Shown: positions 9,035 through 17,239, counted from the first letter of the stretch. The stretch is 36,551 nt of DNA from Candidatus Accumulibacter vicinus (GCA_002425405.1 DIME01000133.1:1-36551); one strand, 5' to 3'. Notes: a model not told the origin generated them from the sequence alone. Made by a program: numbers and translations.

Positions 9035-9991
9035 TCAGAGCAGGTTGTCGGCGGTGCCGCCTTCGCGCCGGATGACACGGCGCAGGTGATCGAGCGCCTC
9101 GATCTGGATCTGACGAACCCGCTCGCGTGTCAGATTCAGGTCGAAGGCAATTTCTTCAAGGGTGCAGGCCTCCTTGCCGGCGAGACCGTAACGACGTTGC
9201 AGAACCTGTCGCTGCTTCTCGGAGAGCTGCCCGACCCACTTGTTCAGCAAGTCGCCAAGCTCGTTGGACTGCAACAGTTCATCCGGGTCGAGCAGGCTCT
9301 CGTCGGCCAACGCATCGCCATAAGATCGGCTCGGGTCGACCTGCAAGGGGGCATCGAGCGAAGCAATACGCTCGTTGAGGGCCATCACGCGGCGCACATC
9401 GTCGCTCGGCCGATCGATCAGATGGGCGATCTGGTCGATGCAGATTTCCCGCCCGCTGGCCGACTCCAGATGGCGAATGGCGCGCAGCACGAGATTGATT
9501 TCCTTGACCACATGCACCGGCAGGCGAATCGTTCGTGACTGATTCATGATTGCGCGCTCGATGCTTTGCCGGATCCACCAGGTGGCATAAGTCGAAAAAC
9601 GGAAGCCGCGCTCGGGGTCGAATTTTTCGATCGCGTGGATCAGGCCGAGATTTCCCTCCTCGATCATGTCGAGCAAGGGCAGGCCGCGGTTGAAATAGTG
9701 CTTGGCGATATTGACCACCAACCGCAGATTGTGCTCGATCATTTTCTGGCGGGCCAGGAAATCACCGGCGCGTGCCCGCCGCGCCCAGACCGCCTCTTCG
9801 GCCGGAGAAAACAGGGGCTTGGCACCGATCTCGTTGAGGTAATGCTGGGTGACGTCATTGAGCAACTCGGCCTCGGGCGAGGCCTCCCCCGGTGCGCAGT
9901 CCGGCGCCAAGACCGGTTCCTCCAAAAAGAAAACCGGCTGTTCCAGATCGTCGCCGAAGGAATCAGCATCAGGATCGAAAGCGCCGGACAT
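9035..9991 (-). CDS. rpoS: RNA polymerase sigma factor RpoS
   Basis: RpoS is the stationary-phase and general-stress sigma factor. The product, about 318 residues, contains region 1.2 (DVTQHYLNEIGAKPLFSP), region 2 (LVVNIAKHYFNRGLPLLDMI through FSTYATWWIRQSIERAIM and RTIRLPVHVVKE), region 3, and region 4.2 (TLEEIAFDLNLTRERVRQIQ). Together with its place directly after nlpD this fixes the call as RpoS and not RpoD or RpoH. A TTG two codons upstream overlaps the nlpD stop, but the ATG at 9991 is the more likely start. No strong Shine-Dalgarno is seen, consistent with coupled translation from nlpD. In other proteobacteria the main rpoS promoter lies inside nlpD; that was not verified here. Confidence 0.96.
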   Translation of the reverse strand: MSGAFDPDADSFGDDLEQPVFFLEEPVLAPDCAPGEASPEAELLNDVTQHYLNEIGAKPLFSPAEEAVWARRARAGDFLARQKMIEHNLRLVVNIAKHYFNRGLPLLDMIEEGNLGLIHAIEKFDPERGFRFSTYATWWIRQSIERAIMNQSRTIRLPVHVVKEINLVLRAIRHLESASGREICIDQIAHLIDRPSDDVRRVMALNERIASLDAPLQVDPSRSYGDALADESLLDPDELLQSNELGDLLNKWVGQLSEKQRQVLQRRYGLAGKEACTLEEIAFDLNLTRERVRQIQIEALDHLRRVIRREGGTADNLL

Positions 9992-9993
9992 GG

Positions 9994-10965
9994 TCAACGC
10001 TGCGGCAAGTGTTTGAGCGGGTCGACCGGCTTGCCCTGGCGCCGGATCTCGAAGTGCAGCTTGACCTGATCGGCGTCGGTATTGCCCATTTCAGCGATCT
10101 TCTGTCCCTTGCTGACACTCTGGCCTTCCTTCACCAGCACATTCTGGTTATGCGCGTAAGCGGTCAGATAAGTGTTGTTGTGCTTGACGATCACCAGCTT
10201 GCCGTAACCGCGCAACCCGGTACCGCTATACACGACCTTGCCGCCACCGGCGGCAAGCACGGCATCCCCGGCCTTGCCGTTGATATCGATCCCCTTGTTG
10301 CCGCCCTCGCTGAAAGTGCCGACCAGTTTGCCGCTGGCCGGCCATGTCCAGGTGATTTCCTCGCCGCCGGCAGCCGTATCGCCGGGCTTGGCCTCACCTT
10401 GAGCTTCCGGTCTGGCTTCGGCCTTGGTCACGGCCGGCTCGGCCGTTTTCGGCTGCGCTGGTGGTGGCTGCGGCGCTGGGGGCTGCGCTTGTGGCTGCGC
10501 TTGCGCCCGCGCCAGCGCCTGCTCCGAGTAAGCTTCCTTGCCCGCCTTTGGTTCTCGCTTAAGCAAGGCGTCGCCAGCCGCAGCGACCGCAGCAGCACCC
10601 GCACCAAGTGGGCGCTGCTCGACCGCTGCGACGGTGCCAATCGGCCGTACCACGGCCGTTTCGCCCGCCACGGCAGAAGCTGGCGCCCTGACCCGTAACG
10701 CCTGTCCGATCAGGATGCGATTCGGATTCTCGATTGCATTCCACGCCACCAGATCCCTGTAGTCCAACCCATGATCGAGCGCGATGGAATACAGCGTGTC
10801 CCCCTTCTTGACGAGGTACATGTCCTTGCTGGCAATGGCCGCCGGTGGCTTGGCGGCGGTACTGCGTTCATCCAGCGGCGCTGGCGTGATGCTGGCACAA
10901 CCCGCGAGAACAAGCAGCAAGGCCAGAACAGCAGCGTGGCAACGGAAAATCCCTTGGTCCTTCAT
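9994..10965 (-). CDS. nlpD: NlpD-like LysM/M23 lipoprotein, degenerate LytM domain
   Basis: NlpD is an outer-membrane lipoprotein that activates the amidase AmiC during septal peptidoglycan splitting. The 323-residue product starts with a signal peptide and lipobox (LVLAGC, Cys23), then a LysM domain at about residues 49-93 (YLVKKGDTLYSIALDHGLDY), an Ala/Pro/Gln-rich linker, and a C-terminal M23/LytM domain. The peptidase zinc site is degenerate. The usual His-x3-Asp is replaced by NKGIDI, and the usual His-x-His is VKLHFEIR with only one His. This means a regulator and not an active endopeptidase, as in Escherichia coli NlpD. It abuts pcm upstream (overlapping stop and start) and rpoS downstream. 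Confidence 0.94.
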   Translation of the reverse strand: MKDQGIFRCHAAVLALLLVLAGCASITPAPLDERSTAAKPPAAIASKDMYLVKKGDTLYSIALDHGLDYRDLVAWNAIENPNRILIGQALRVRAPASAVAGETAVVRPIGTVAAVEQRPLGAGAAAVAAAGDALLKREPKAGKEAYSEQALARAQAQPQAQPPAPQPPPAQPKTAEPAVTKAEARPEAQGEAKPGDTAAGGEEITWTWPASGKLVGTFSEGGNKGIDINGKAGDAVLAAGGGKVVYSGTGLRGYGKLVIVKHNNTYLTAYAHNQNVLVKEGQSVSKGQKIAEMGNTDADQVKLHFEIRRQGKPVDPLKHLPQR

Positions 10966-11624
10966 TCGACTCCCGATAGCAACGGAACGAAACGCACGGC
11001 ATCCAGGCGGGTCTCGACAAACCCCTCCGGTCTGAGTTCGATCAGGGCAAGCTGCTGTGTCGTCGCACCCAAGGGCAGAATCAGCCTGCCATGGGGAGCA
11101 AGTTGCTGCAACAGTGCACGCGGTACCCGCGCCGCTGCGGCCGCGACGATGATCGAATCAAAAGGCGCGGCCTCGGGCAGGCCGAGTTGCCCGTCGGCGT
11201 GCTTCAAGCGCACCTTGAGTTCCTTGATCGCGCGCAGATTGAGCCTGGCCCGGTCGAGCAGCGGCGCGATCCGCTCGACCGCATAGACCTCCTGGGTCAG
11301 TTGCGCGAGCACCGCGGCCTGGTAGCCGCAGCCAGCGCCGATCTCGAGCGTCCTGCCGAGTTCGCGGCCGGCGCGCAGCACTTCGATCATGCGCGCCACC
11401 ACATAAGGTTGCGAGATCGTCTGCGAGTAACCCAGGGGCAATGCCGTATCCTCATAAGCCCTTGAGGCCAGCGCTTCTTCGACAAAAACATGCCGCGGCA
11501 CGGCGGCGATCGCCGCCAGCACCTCTTCGTCAACAATTCCCTGTTCGCGCAGACGCTCGATCATGCGCGTGCGCGTGCGCTGCGAGGTCATGCCAAAACC
11601 GGGATGGGTCCCTGGCGTGTTCAT
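10962..11624 (-). CDS. pcm: Protein-L-isoaspartate O-methyltransferase
   Basis: Pcm repairs damaged proteins by S-adenosylmethionine-dependent methylation of isoaspartyl residues. The 220-residue product has the family landmarks: REQGIVDEEVLAAIAAVPRH, VFVEEALASRAYEDTALPLG, YSQTISQPYVVARM with the Ser/Thr-rich acceptor-site loop, and the SAM-binding motif LEIGAGCGYQAAVLAQL. The frame remains open far upstream, but that part is the antisense-frame shadow of surE. The ATG at 11624 overlaps the surE stop as ATGA and is the natural start. Its own stop overlaps the nlpD start region by four bases. The surE-pcm-nlpD-rpoS order is widely conserved in proteobacteria. Confidence 0.95.
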   Translation of the reverse strand: MNTPGTHPGFGMTSQRTRTRMIERLREQGIVDEEVLAAIAAVPRHVFVEEALASRAYEDTALPLGYSQTISQPYVVARMIEVLRAGRELGRTLEIGAGCGYQAAVLAQLTQEVYAVERIAPLLDRARLNLRAIKELKVRLKHADGQLGLPEAAPFDSIIVAAAAARVPRALLQQLAPHGRLILPLGATTQQLALIELRPEGFVETRLDAVRFVPLLSGVE

Positions 11625-12364
11625 CGTGCCAGCCACCCGCGTAACAGCGGCAACTGCGCGTTGTGGGTCAGATCGACCTGCAGCGGCGTCACCGACACCA
11701 GATGGTTGCGCACTGCGTGGAAATCGGTGCCCTCGCCGGCATCCGCCGCGGCACCGGCGGCCCCGACCCAGAACACGGTCTCGTTGCGCGGCGACAGCGT
11801 GCGCACCACCGGTTCGGCCTTGTGGCGCTTGCCGAGGCGGGTGACAACGGTGCCGCGCAGTTGCGTGTAGGGCACATCGGGAACATTGACGTTGAGCAAG
11901 ACCGGCTCGCGCAGCGCCTGTCGCCGCAGCATTTCGACCAGTTCGCGGGCGACCTGCGCCGCACTCGAGAAGTACTCGCCGGGTGTCCCGCACAACGAAA
12001 TCGCCAGGGACGGAATGCCGAGCAGAAAACCCTCGGTCGCTGCTGCGACGGTACCCGAATAAATGGTGTCGTCGCCCATGTTGGCACCCATGTTGATTCC
12101 CGACACCACCATGTCCGGAAGCCCGTCGAGCATGCCGGTGACGGCCAGGTGAACACAGTCTGTGGGGGTGCCGTTCACGTGATAGAAGCCATTGGCGGCC
12201 CGTTTGAGCGACAAGGGACGATCGAGTGTGAGCGAATTGCTCGCCCCGCTGCGGTCGCGTTCGGGAGCAACAACGGTAATTTCAGCGACATCCGCCAGCA
12301 CGCGCGCCAGATGCTCGATCCCCGGAGCAAAATAACCGTCATCGTTACAGAGCAGGATCCGCAT
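11621..12364 (-). CDS. surE: 5'/3'-nucleotidase SurE
   Basis: SurE is a metal-dependent phosphatase that acts on nucleoside monophosphates and exopolyphosphate, and is linked to stationary-phase survival. The 247-residue product opens with MRILLCNDDGYFAPGI, which holds the paired metal-binding Asp residues. It continues with VVAPERDRSGASNSLTL carrying the conserved Ser/Asn ligand region, YHVNGTPTDCVHLA, and VSGINMGANMGDDTIYSGTV with a conserved Asn. All signature positions are intact. The ATG at 12364 has GGAG a few bases upstream; a TTG four codons earlier is less likely. It heads the surE-pcm-nlpD-rpoS cluster, with a leader of about 155 bases from the promoter proposed near 12526. Confidence 0.96.
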   Translation of the reverse strand: MRILLCNDDGYFAPGIEHLARVLADVAEITVVAPERDRSGASNSLTLDRPLSLKRAANGFYHVNGTPTDCVHLAVTGMLDGLPDMVVSGINMGANMGDDTIYSGTVAAATEGFLLGIPSLAISLCGTPGEYFSSAAQVARELVEMLRRQALREPVLLNVNVPDVPYTQLRGTVVTRLGKRHKAEPVVRTLSPRNETVFWVGAAGAAADAGEGTDFHAVRNHLVSVTPLQVDLTHNAQLPLLRGWLAR

Positions 12365-12519
12365 GGCACTCCACAAACATCAACGAACACGGGGGAAATA
12401 AACCGGCGAGAGGCCGGCCTTTTCAGCATCGATGGAGCTGCGCTGCAGATCCTCACTAGTCTGCCGGCAAACAGTTCCCTGTGGCACCAGCCTCCAGAAC
12501 CCTTGGCACTGCCAAGCAG
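12365..12519 (-). other. Structured 5' leader (or small RNA) upstream of surE
   Basis: No protein-coding frame is supported here. Minus-strand reading just after the proposed start shows a hairpin CTTGGC-AGT-GCCAAG (12502-12516). Nearer the gene lies a second GC-rich hairpin from CCGGCGAGAGGCCGG (about 12403-12417). These could form a regulatory leader or a small RNA processed from it. No known riboswitch or RNA family was recognised. Confidence 0.3.
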
Positions 12520-12525
12520 GAGCCC

Positions 12526-12554
12526 ATTATAACCGCCCCGGCACCTCGTTGAAC
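12526..12554 (-). promoter_or_regulatory. Putative promoter of the surE-pcm-nlpD-rpoS cluster
   Basis: Read on the minus strand there is a perfect TATAAT (12531-12526). TTCAAC lies 16 bases further upstream as a poor -35, and a GC-rich discriminator follows. Transcription would begin near 12519 and leave a leader of about 155 bases before surE. The -10 match is seen directly; use as a promoter is inferred. Confidence 0.45.
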
Positions 12555-12883
12555 ACTTCAAGCCTTTTCCAACGTACTATGAGCCGGAACGAGGCGTGTA
12601 TGTCCACCGCGAGCGGAGCCTGAACGACATCTGGGTTAGAGCAGCCGCAGCATCGGCGACAGCGGCGGCGTCCCGCCATCGGTCCTTCTCGCCGAACTCC
12701 TCGACGTCGTCGCCGCTGCCTGCCCGGCCAAGCCGACTGACCCGGCGCGCCTCGATACCGCGCGCCATTGGTGCAGTAGGCCTCCAGCAATCGCAGCCCT
12801 CTCCGGTTATTCGCGATCTGCTCGCGTAGCGTCTGCTTGAACCTTGAAACGAGGCCGTCGCCCAAGATGGCTTTCTCGCTGGA
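12555..12883. other. Intergenic segment with IS-like repeat, otherwise unassigned
   Basis: This stretch between the surE promoter and the end of kup holds no gene that I can support. Positions 12561-12590 match 19588-19617 at 26 of 30 bases. The second copy lies in a decayed IS5-type transposase end, so this may be another remnant of the same element family. Short frames on both strands here have no recognisable domain. Confidence 0.35.
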
Positions 12884-14761
12884 CTACAAAACAACCTGCG
12901 TCCCCAATTCCACAACCCGATTCGGCGGCAACCCAAAGAATTGAGCAGCGCTGCCCGCATTGCGAAACATCGCGACAAAGACCTTTTCGCGCCAGAAGCA
13001 CATTTCCGAACTGATGCGCGGAATCAAGGTCTCCCTACCCAGGAAGAACGAGGTCTCCATAGGATTGAAGTCGAGGCCGCTTTTCGCACACCACTCCAGT
13101 GCCTCGGGAATATTCGGCCGTTCCATGAATCCGTAGTGGAGTTTTACCTGCCAAAAGTGGCTCTTCAACGGCTGCATCGTGACACGCTTCGAGTCTTCCA
13201 AGCGTGGCACGTCGTGAATACTGACCGAGACGATGACGATGCGCTCATGCAGCGCCTTGTAGTGCTTCATGCTGTGTAGCATCGCTTGAGGAACAATGGC
13301 CGGGTTGGCCGTCAGAAATACCGCCGTGCCGGGCACGCGGGTAATGCTGTCATCGATGGCGTTCACGAATCCATCGATGTCCATCGCATCGGCCATCAAA
13401 CGCTTCTTCAGGAGGTCGCGTCCGCGCTTCCAGGTCGAGAGGATGAGGTAGACCATCAGACCGAAGATCAACGGGAACCAGCCGCCATCGGCGATCTTGA
13501 TCGTGTTGGCCGAGAAAAAGCCGATGTCGATCAGCGCGAAGGGCAGCGCGCCGAGGAAGGCTTTCCAGACTGGCCAACCCCAGAGATAACGGGCAACCAT
13601 GAACGCCAGGATGTCGGTGATGAACATCGTGCCCGTCACCGCGATACCGTAGGCGGCTGCCAGGTTGGACGAACTGTGGAAGCCGACGACCAGCGCAATC
13701 ACCGCCAGCAACAGCGTCCAATTGATGCTTGGCAGGTAGATTTGTCCTTTCTCTTCATCGGAGGTATGGCAAATCTCCATGCGCGGCGCGAAGCCGAGCT
13801 GGATCGCCTGTTGCGTGATCGAAAAGGCGCCGGAGATGACCGCCTGTGAAGCGATGACCGTGGCCATTGTGGCGAGACCGACCATCGGCAGCAGGAACCA
13901 TTCGGGAGCCAGTCGGTAGAAGGGATTCTCAATGGCGGTCGGATCCTGCAGCAGCAGGGCACCTTGACCAAAATAATTGAGCAGCAATGCCGGCATGACC
14001 AGTCCGAACCAGGCGAGCTGGATCGGACGCCGGCCAAAGTGGCCCATGTCGGCATACAAGGCTTCGGCACCGGTCAGGGCGAGCACGCAGGCACCCAGCG
14101 CAAAGAAACCGAGGATAGGATTGTTCGCGAAGAAGCGCACCCCATACAGCGGATTGAGTGCCTGTAAGACCTGCGGGTTCTGCACAATGCTGGCAATGCC
14201 GAGGATGCCGAGCACGATGAACCAGAACACCATGATCGGTCCGAAAAGGGTGCCGACTGTGGCGGTCCCTCGTCGCTGGACGAGGAAAAGACCGACGAGG
14301 ATGACCAGCGAGATTGGTAGAACGTAGAGCTTGAATGTCGGAGTGACCACCTCCAGCCCCTCGACGGCCGACAAGACAGAAATAGCCGGCGTGATGACGC
14401 CATCGCCATAGAACAGGGCCGCTCCAAACAACCCGATGACGATGATGAAACGCCGCAGCCAGGAATCTTCCTGCAGCGGATGCAAGGCCAGTGCCATCAA
14501 GGCCATGATGCCGCCTTCGCCCTTGTTGTCGGCGCGCAGGATGAAGATGACGTATTTCAGGCTGACGACGACCATCAGCGACCAGAAGACCACCGACAGG
14601 ATGCCCAGCACATTGTCCGGCGTGATCGGCACCGGGTGATGCGCACCGCCGAACACTTCCTTGAGGGCATAGAGCGGGCTGGTGCCGATGTCGCCATAGA
14701 CGACGCCGAGTGCTGCCAGCGACAGGGCGGCCAAGCGCGAGCTGGGAACGTGGGATGACAT
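12884..14761 (-). CDS. kup: Kup-type low-affinity potassium transporter
   Basis: Kup (TrkD) proteins take up K+ with protons across the inner membrane. The 625-residue product has the KUP signature at the N-terminus (LAALGVVYGDIGTSPLYALK), about 12 membrane helices, conserved GALLLQDPTAIENPFY and SQAVISGAFSITQQAIQLGF segments, and a soluble C-terminal domain of about 150 residues. It is complete. The ATG at 14761 is preceded by GGAGG. The stop of kdpE lies only 13 bases upstream on the same strand, so the transporter is very probably cotranscribed with the kdpD-kdpE sensor pair. That context is unusual, since KdpDE normally controls the KdpFABC ATPase, which is absent from the window. Confidence 0.95.
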   Translation of the reverse strand: MSSHVPSSRLAALSLAALGVVYGDIGTSPLYALKEVFGGAHHPVPITPDNVLGILSVVFWSLMVVVSLKYVIFILRADNKGEGGIMALMALALHPLQEDSWLRRFIIVIGLFGAALFYGDGVITPAISVLSAVEGLEVVTPTFKLYVLPISLVILVGLFLVQRRGTATVGTLFGPIMVFWFIVLGILGIASIVQNPQVLQALNPLYGVRFFANNPILGFFALGACVLALTGAEALYADMGHFGRRPIQLAWFGLVMPALLLNYFGQGALLLQDPTAIENPFYRLAPEWFLLPMVGLATMATVIASQAVISGAFSITQQAIQLGFAPRMEICHTSDEEKGQIYLPSINWTLLLAVIALVVGFHSSSNLAAAYGIAVTGTMFITDILAFMVARYLWGWPVWKAFLGALPFALIDIGFFSANTIKIADGGWFPLIFGLMVYLILSTWKRGRDLLKKRLMADAMDIDGFVNAIDDSITRVPGTAVFLTANPAIVPQAMLHSMKHYKALHERIVIVSVSIHDVPRLEDSKRVTMQPLKSHFWQVKLHYGFMERPNIPEALEWCAKSGLDFNPMETSFFLGRETLIPRISSEMCFWREKVFVAMFRNAGSAAQFFGLPPNRVVELGTQVVL

Positions 14762-14774
14762 GATGCCTCCGGAA

Positions 14775-15464
14775 TCAGGATTGAAAGCGGTAGCCCACCC
14801 CGGTTTCCGTCAGCAGGAATTGGGGCTGGGTGGGATTCGGTTCGAGCTTTTGGCGCAGGCGGCCGATGTAAACCTTGAGATAGTGGCTCTGCCCGGCATA
14901 GCCATCGCCCCAGACTTCGCGCAGGAGTTGGCGATGGGTCAGAACCTTGCCGTCGTTGGCCAGCAGCGTTGCCAGCAGACTGTATTCGAGCGGCGTCAAA
15001 CGGATGTCGGCGCCATCACGCTGCACTACGCGACGCGACAAATCGACTTCGACATCACCAAAGCGCCGGATGGGCGAAGGCCGCGATTCCTGCTGCCGCC
15101 TTCGCAACAGGGCGCGCACCCGTGCCAGCAGCTCGGCAACCCCGAACGGTTTGGTCAGATAGTCATCGGCCCCGGCATCCAAGGCGGTGACCTTGTCCTG
15201 CTCGGCGATGCGAGCTGACAGGATCAGGATAGGGATGGATGACCAGGTTCTCAGGTTGCGGATCAGTTCCAATCCGCTTTGGTCCGGCAACCCCAGGTCG
15301 AGGACGATCATGTCGGGATGCTGCGCGCCAGCCAGTTCCAGTCCGTCACCCACATTGCCGGCCTCGAAGGTCTCGCAGCCTTCCCGGCCGAGCGCATCAC
15401 GGACGAACCGGCGAATGCGCGGTTCGTCCTCGACGATCAGCACCTTGCCGAGCATCGCAGTCAT
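14775..15464 (-). CDS. kdpE: KdpE-like OmpR-family response regulator
   Basis: This is a 229-residue two-component response regulator. The receiver domain has the acidic pocket (IVEDEP), the phospho-acceptor Asp56 in MIVLDLGLPDQSGLELI, the switch Ser in ILILSARIAEQDKV, and Lys in DDYLTKPFGVAELLAR. The C-terminal winged helix includes LTPLEYSLLATLLANDGKVL and the terminal YRLQ-like hairpin VGYRFQS, all strongly KdpE-like. The ATG at 15464 overlaps the kdpD stop as ATGA and has GAGGAG eight bases upstream. The frame is open beyond, but that is kdpD antisense-frame shadow. It lies between kdpD and kup and probably regulates this operon. Confidence 0.93.
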   Translation of the reverse strand: MTAMLGKVLIVEDEPRIRRFVRDALGREGCETFEAGNVGDGLELAGAQHPDMIVLDLGLPDQSGLELIRNLRTWSSIPILILSARIAEQDKVTALDAGADDYLTKPFGVAELLARVRALLRRRQQESRPSPIRRFGDVEVDLSRRVVQRDGADIRLTPLEYSLLATLLANDGKVLTHRQLLREVWGDGYAGQSHYLKVYIGRLRQKLEPNPTQPQFLLTETGVGYRFQS

Positions 15465-16963
15465 GATGCGGACTCCTCGGCCAGTGTCGGCGGAGTGCCA
15501 AGCGGCAAGCTGAAGCGCACACAGGCGCCATCCGGAATGTTCTCCGCCACAATCTGTCCGTTGTGCCCGGCAATGATGGCCTGGCAAATGGCCAGCCCGA
15601 TGCCAGTGCCACCCGTAGCGGATTCAGGTTCGCCGCGAACGAATAGGTCGAAAACCGAATCACAGCTTCCTGCCGGGAATCCCGATCCCCGATTGGCGAC
15701 AGCCACTTCGAGCCTATGCGGCTGCAATTCGACATCAAGCCGAATCGGCGTGCCAGGAGTCGAATACTTGATGGCGTTCTCAAGCAGATTGCAGATCACG
15801 CGCTCGATCAGGACGGCGTCAAAATTGACGAGGGGCAGCCCCGGTGGAATACGAATCTCCAGCGCATGCCCGGACAGGGCGCTGGCCAGCAAACGGATAC
15901 TGGATCCGATCACCTCATCGATGGGTTGCCATTCCTTGTTCAGGCGCATGTCATTGGCCTGCAGCCGCGCCATTTCCAGTAGATTGGACAGTATGTGGTG
16001 CATGGCCAGTGCCTGATCGCGGATTTCTGTTGCTGTTTCGGTAACGATCTGACCGGATGGCGATTTCTGCTGCGCCAGCGTATCGGCAAGACCGACCAAG
16101 CTGGTCAACGGCGTGCGCATGTCATGGGAGAGCGCGGCGAGGATGGAGGTGCGCAAGCGCTCCTCGTTGGCTTGCAACTCGCTTTTCCGGATAGCATCCG
16201 CTTGTGCCAGATGTTCGACGATCAGGGCAATTTGCGCGGCAGCAGCCTCCAGTAAGGGGCGCAGTTCGCGGATACGGCCTGCGTTAGGTTGCCGTGGCCC
16301 GATGGCCAGAACACCCAGAACCCGGTCAGAAACCGCCATCGGCAGAAAAGCGATCATTCTGCCGGCACCTGCCAGGGTATCGACCTCGATGACGGCATTT
16401 CGGTCGCAGGCGGATTGGGCAAAACCCGTCTCCAGCACCGGCAAGGAGGTATCCCCCACCGGGAGCAGGCCCGATTTGGAATGCGTCAGCAGGATGCAGT
16501 TCAGTTCAAACTCATCCAGAAATGCAGCAGCAATGGTGCCGACCTGCTCGACGTTCATGGCCACGCCGAGATCGCGGCCAAGGGCGTGCAGCAGGCGTGT
16601 CTGGATCTCGCTTTCCTGGGCTTGCTCAGTCCGCTCTGCCAGCAGCGATACCAGGTGCGAAGTCAGCAGCCCGACCGTAAGCATCACGGCAAAGGTGATA
16701 AGGTATTGTGCATCGGCAACGGCGAACGACAGGTAGGGCGGAACGAAAAAAAAGTCGAACAGTGCGACACTCAGAAATACTGCCATCACAGCCGGGCCGC
16801 GCCCCAGCCAGACGGCGCTGACGAATACCGCTAATAGGAACAGCATGTCGATGTTGGCGATATCGACGCTGTCGCGGAACGGCAGTGCAATCAGCATCGT
16901 CGCCACACACAAAAGAATGGCAGCAGGGTAGCGATGATGTCTTAATGCAGCAGGGAGCAACAT
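15461..16963 (-). CDS. kdpD: Short KdpD-like sensor histidine kinase lacking the N-terminal KdpD/Usp domains
   Basis: This 500-residue sensor kinase matches the C-terminal half of KdpD. It has four closely spaced membrane helices (DUF4118, about residues 12-108), a GAF-like domain (about 130-250), the H-box ALSHDMRTPLTSL with phospho-acceptor near His280, an N-box NLLENAIKYS, and a G-box GGTGIGLAICQAI. Full KdpD is about 900 residues. The roughly 390-residue cytoplasmic N-terminus, with its Walker-type KdpD domain and universal-stress-like domain, is missing. The start is not ragged: ATG at 16963 has GGAGGT about ten bases upstream, so this looks like a genuine short form. It overlaps kdpE by four bases. 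What it senses without the N-terminal domains is unknown; turgor or K+ is inferred from the Kup partner. Confidence 0.9.
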   Translation of the reverse strand: MLLPAALRHHRYPAAILLCVATMLIALPFRDSVDIANIDMLFLLAVFVSAVWLGRGPAVMAVFLSVALFDFFFVPPYLSFAVADAQYLITFAVMLTVGLLTSHLVSLLAERTEQAQESEIQTRLLHALGRDLGVAMNVEQVGTIAAAFLDEFELNCILLTHSKSGLLPVGDTSLPVLETGFAQSACDRNAVIEVDTLAGAGRMIAFLPMAVSDRVLGVLAIGPRQPNAGRIRELRPLLEAAAAQIALIVEHLAQADAIRKSELQANEERLRTSILAALSHDMRTPLTSLVGLADTLAQQKSPSGQIVTETATEIRDQALAMHHILSNLLEMARLQANDMRLNKEWQPIDEVIGSSIRLLASALSGHALEIRIPPGLPLVNFDAVLIERVICNLLENAIKYSTPGTPIRLDVELQPHRLEVAVANRGSGFPAGSCDSVFDLFVRGEPESATGGTGIGLAICQAIIAGHNGQIVAENIPDGACVRFSLPLGTPPTLAEESAS

Positions 16964-17011
16964 ATTTCTACGCACCTCCAAAGTTCAAGATTGAGCCCAG
17001 TTTTCTACACC

Positions 17012-17095
17012 TCAGGTAAAAAAGGGGTAAAGAGACCAGGGAATAAAATTGGCCATGGTGGGTTCCGGTGGCTCAGAATGATATGAATTTATCAT
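17012..17095 (-). CDS. Possible short leader peptide upstream of kdpD
   Basis: A 27-codon frame begins within the dyad. It has an internal ATG at 17056 that would give the 14-residue hydrophobic peptide MANFIPWSLYPFFT, ending about 50 bases before kdpD. Neither start has a good Shine-Dalgarno. It could be a leader peptide or chance. It does not resemble KdpF as I know it. Low confidence. Confidence 0.2.
   Translation of the reverse strand: MINSYHSEPPEPTMANFIPWSLYPFFT
17078..17095. promoter_or_regulatory. ATGATA-N6-TATCAT dyad upstream of kdpD-kdpE-kup
   Basis: A perfect 6-6-6 inverted repeat lies about 115 bases upstream of kdpD in an AT-rich patch unlike its surroundings. It could be an operator, perhaps for KdpE itself. 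Only the symmetry is seen; the binding protein is a guess. Confidence 0.35.
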
Positions 17096-17239
17096 AGAAG
17101 GCGCCCGGTGTGAGGAAAGGCCGACAGACTCCCAGGCGCTCGGCATTTCCCCGCACGGCTTGCTATCGCTACGGCGTTTCCTACAGCACGGCCCGCCGGA
17201 AGTCGGCCAGCAACCGCGCCAGGCGAGCCAGAAAGCGCG

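Noticed and set aside
11625..11993. Upstream extension of the pcm frame
   Set aside because: The extra 120 codons overlap surE in another frame and have no Pcm similarity. The ATG overlapping the surE stop is the natural start.
12365..12519. 6S RNA upstream of surE
   Set aside because: The length and structured look invited the idea, but the ends do not pair into a long closing stem and no family landmark was recognised.
12527..12865. Minus-strand frame of 112 codons between surE and kup
   Set aside because: It has no domain, is Arg-rich, lacks a ribosome site and runs through the proposed IS-like repeat and the surE promoter.
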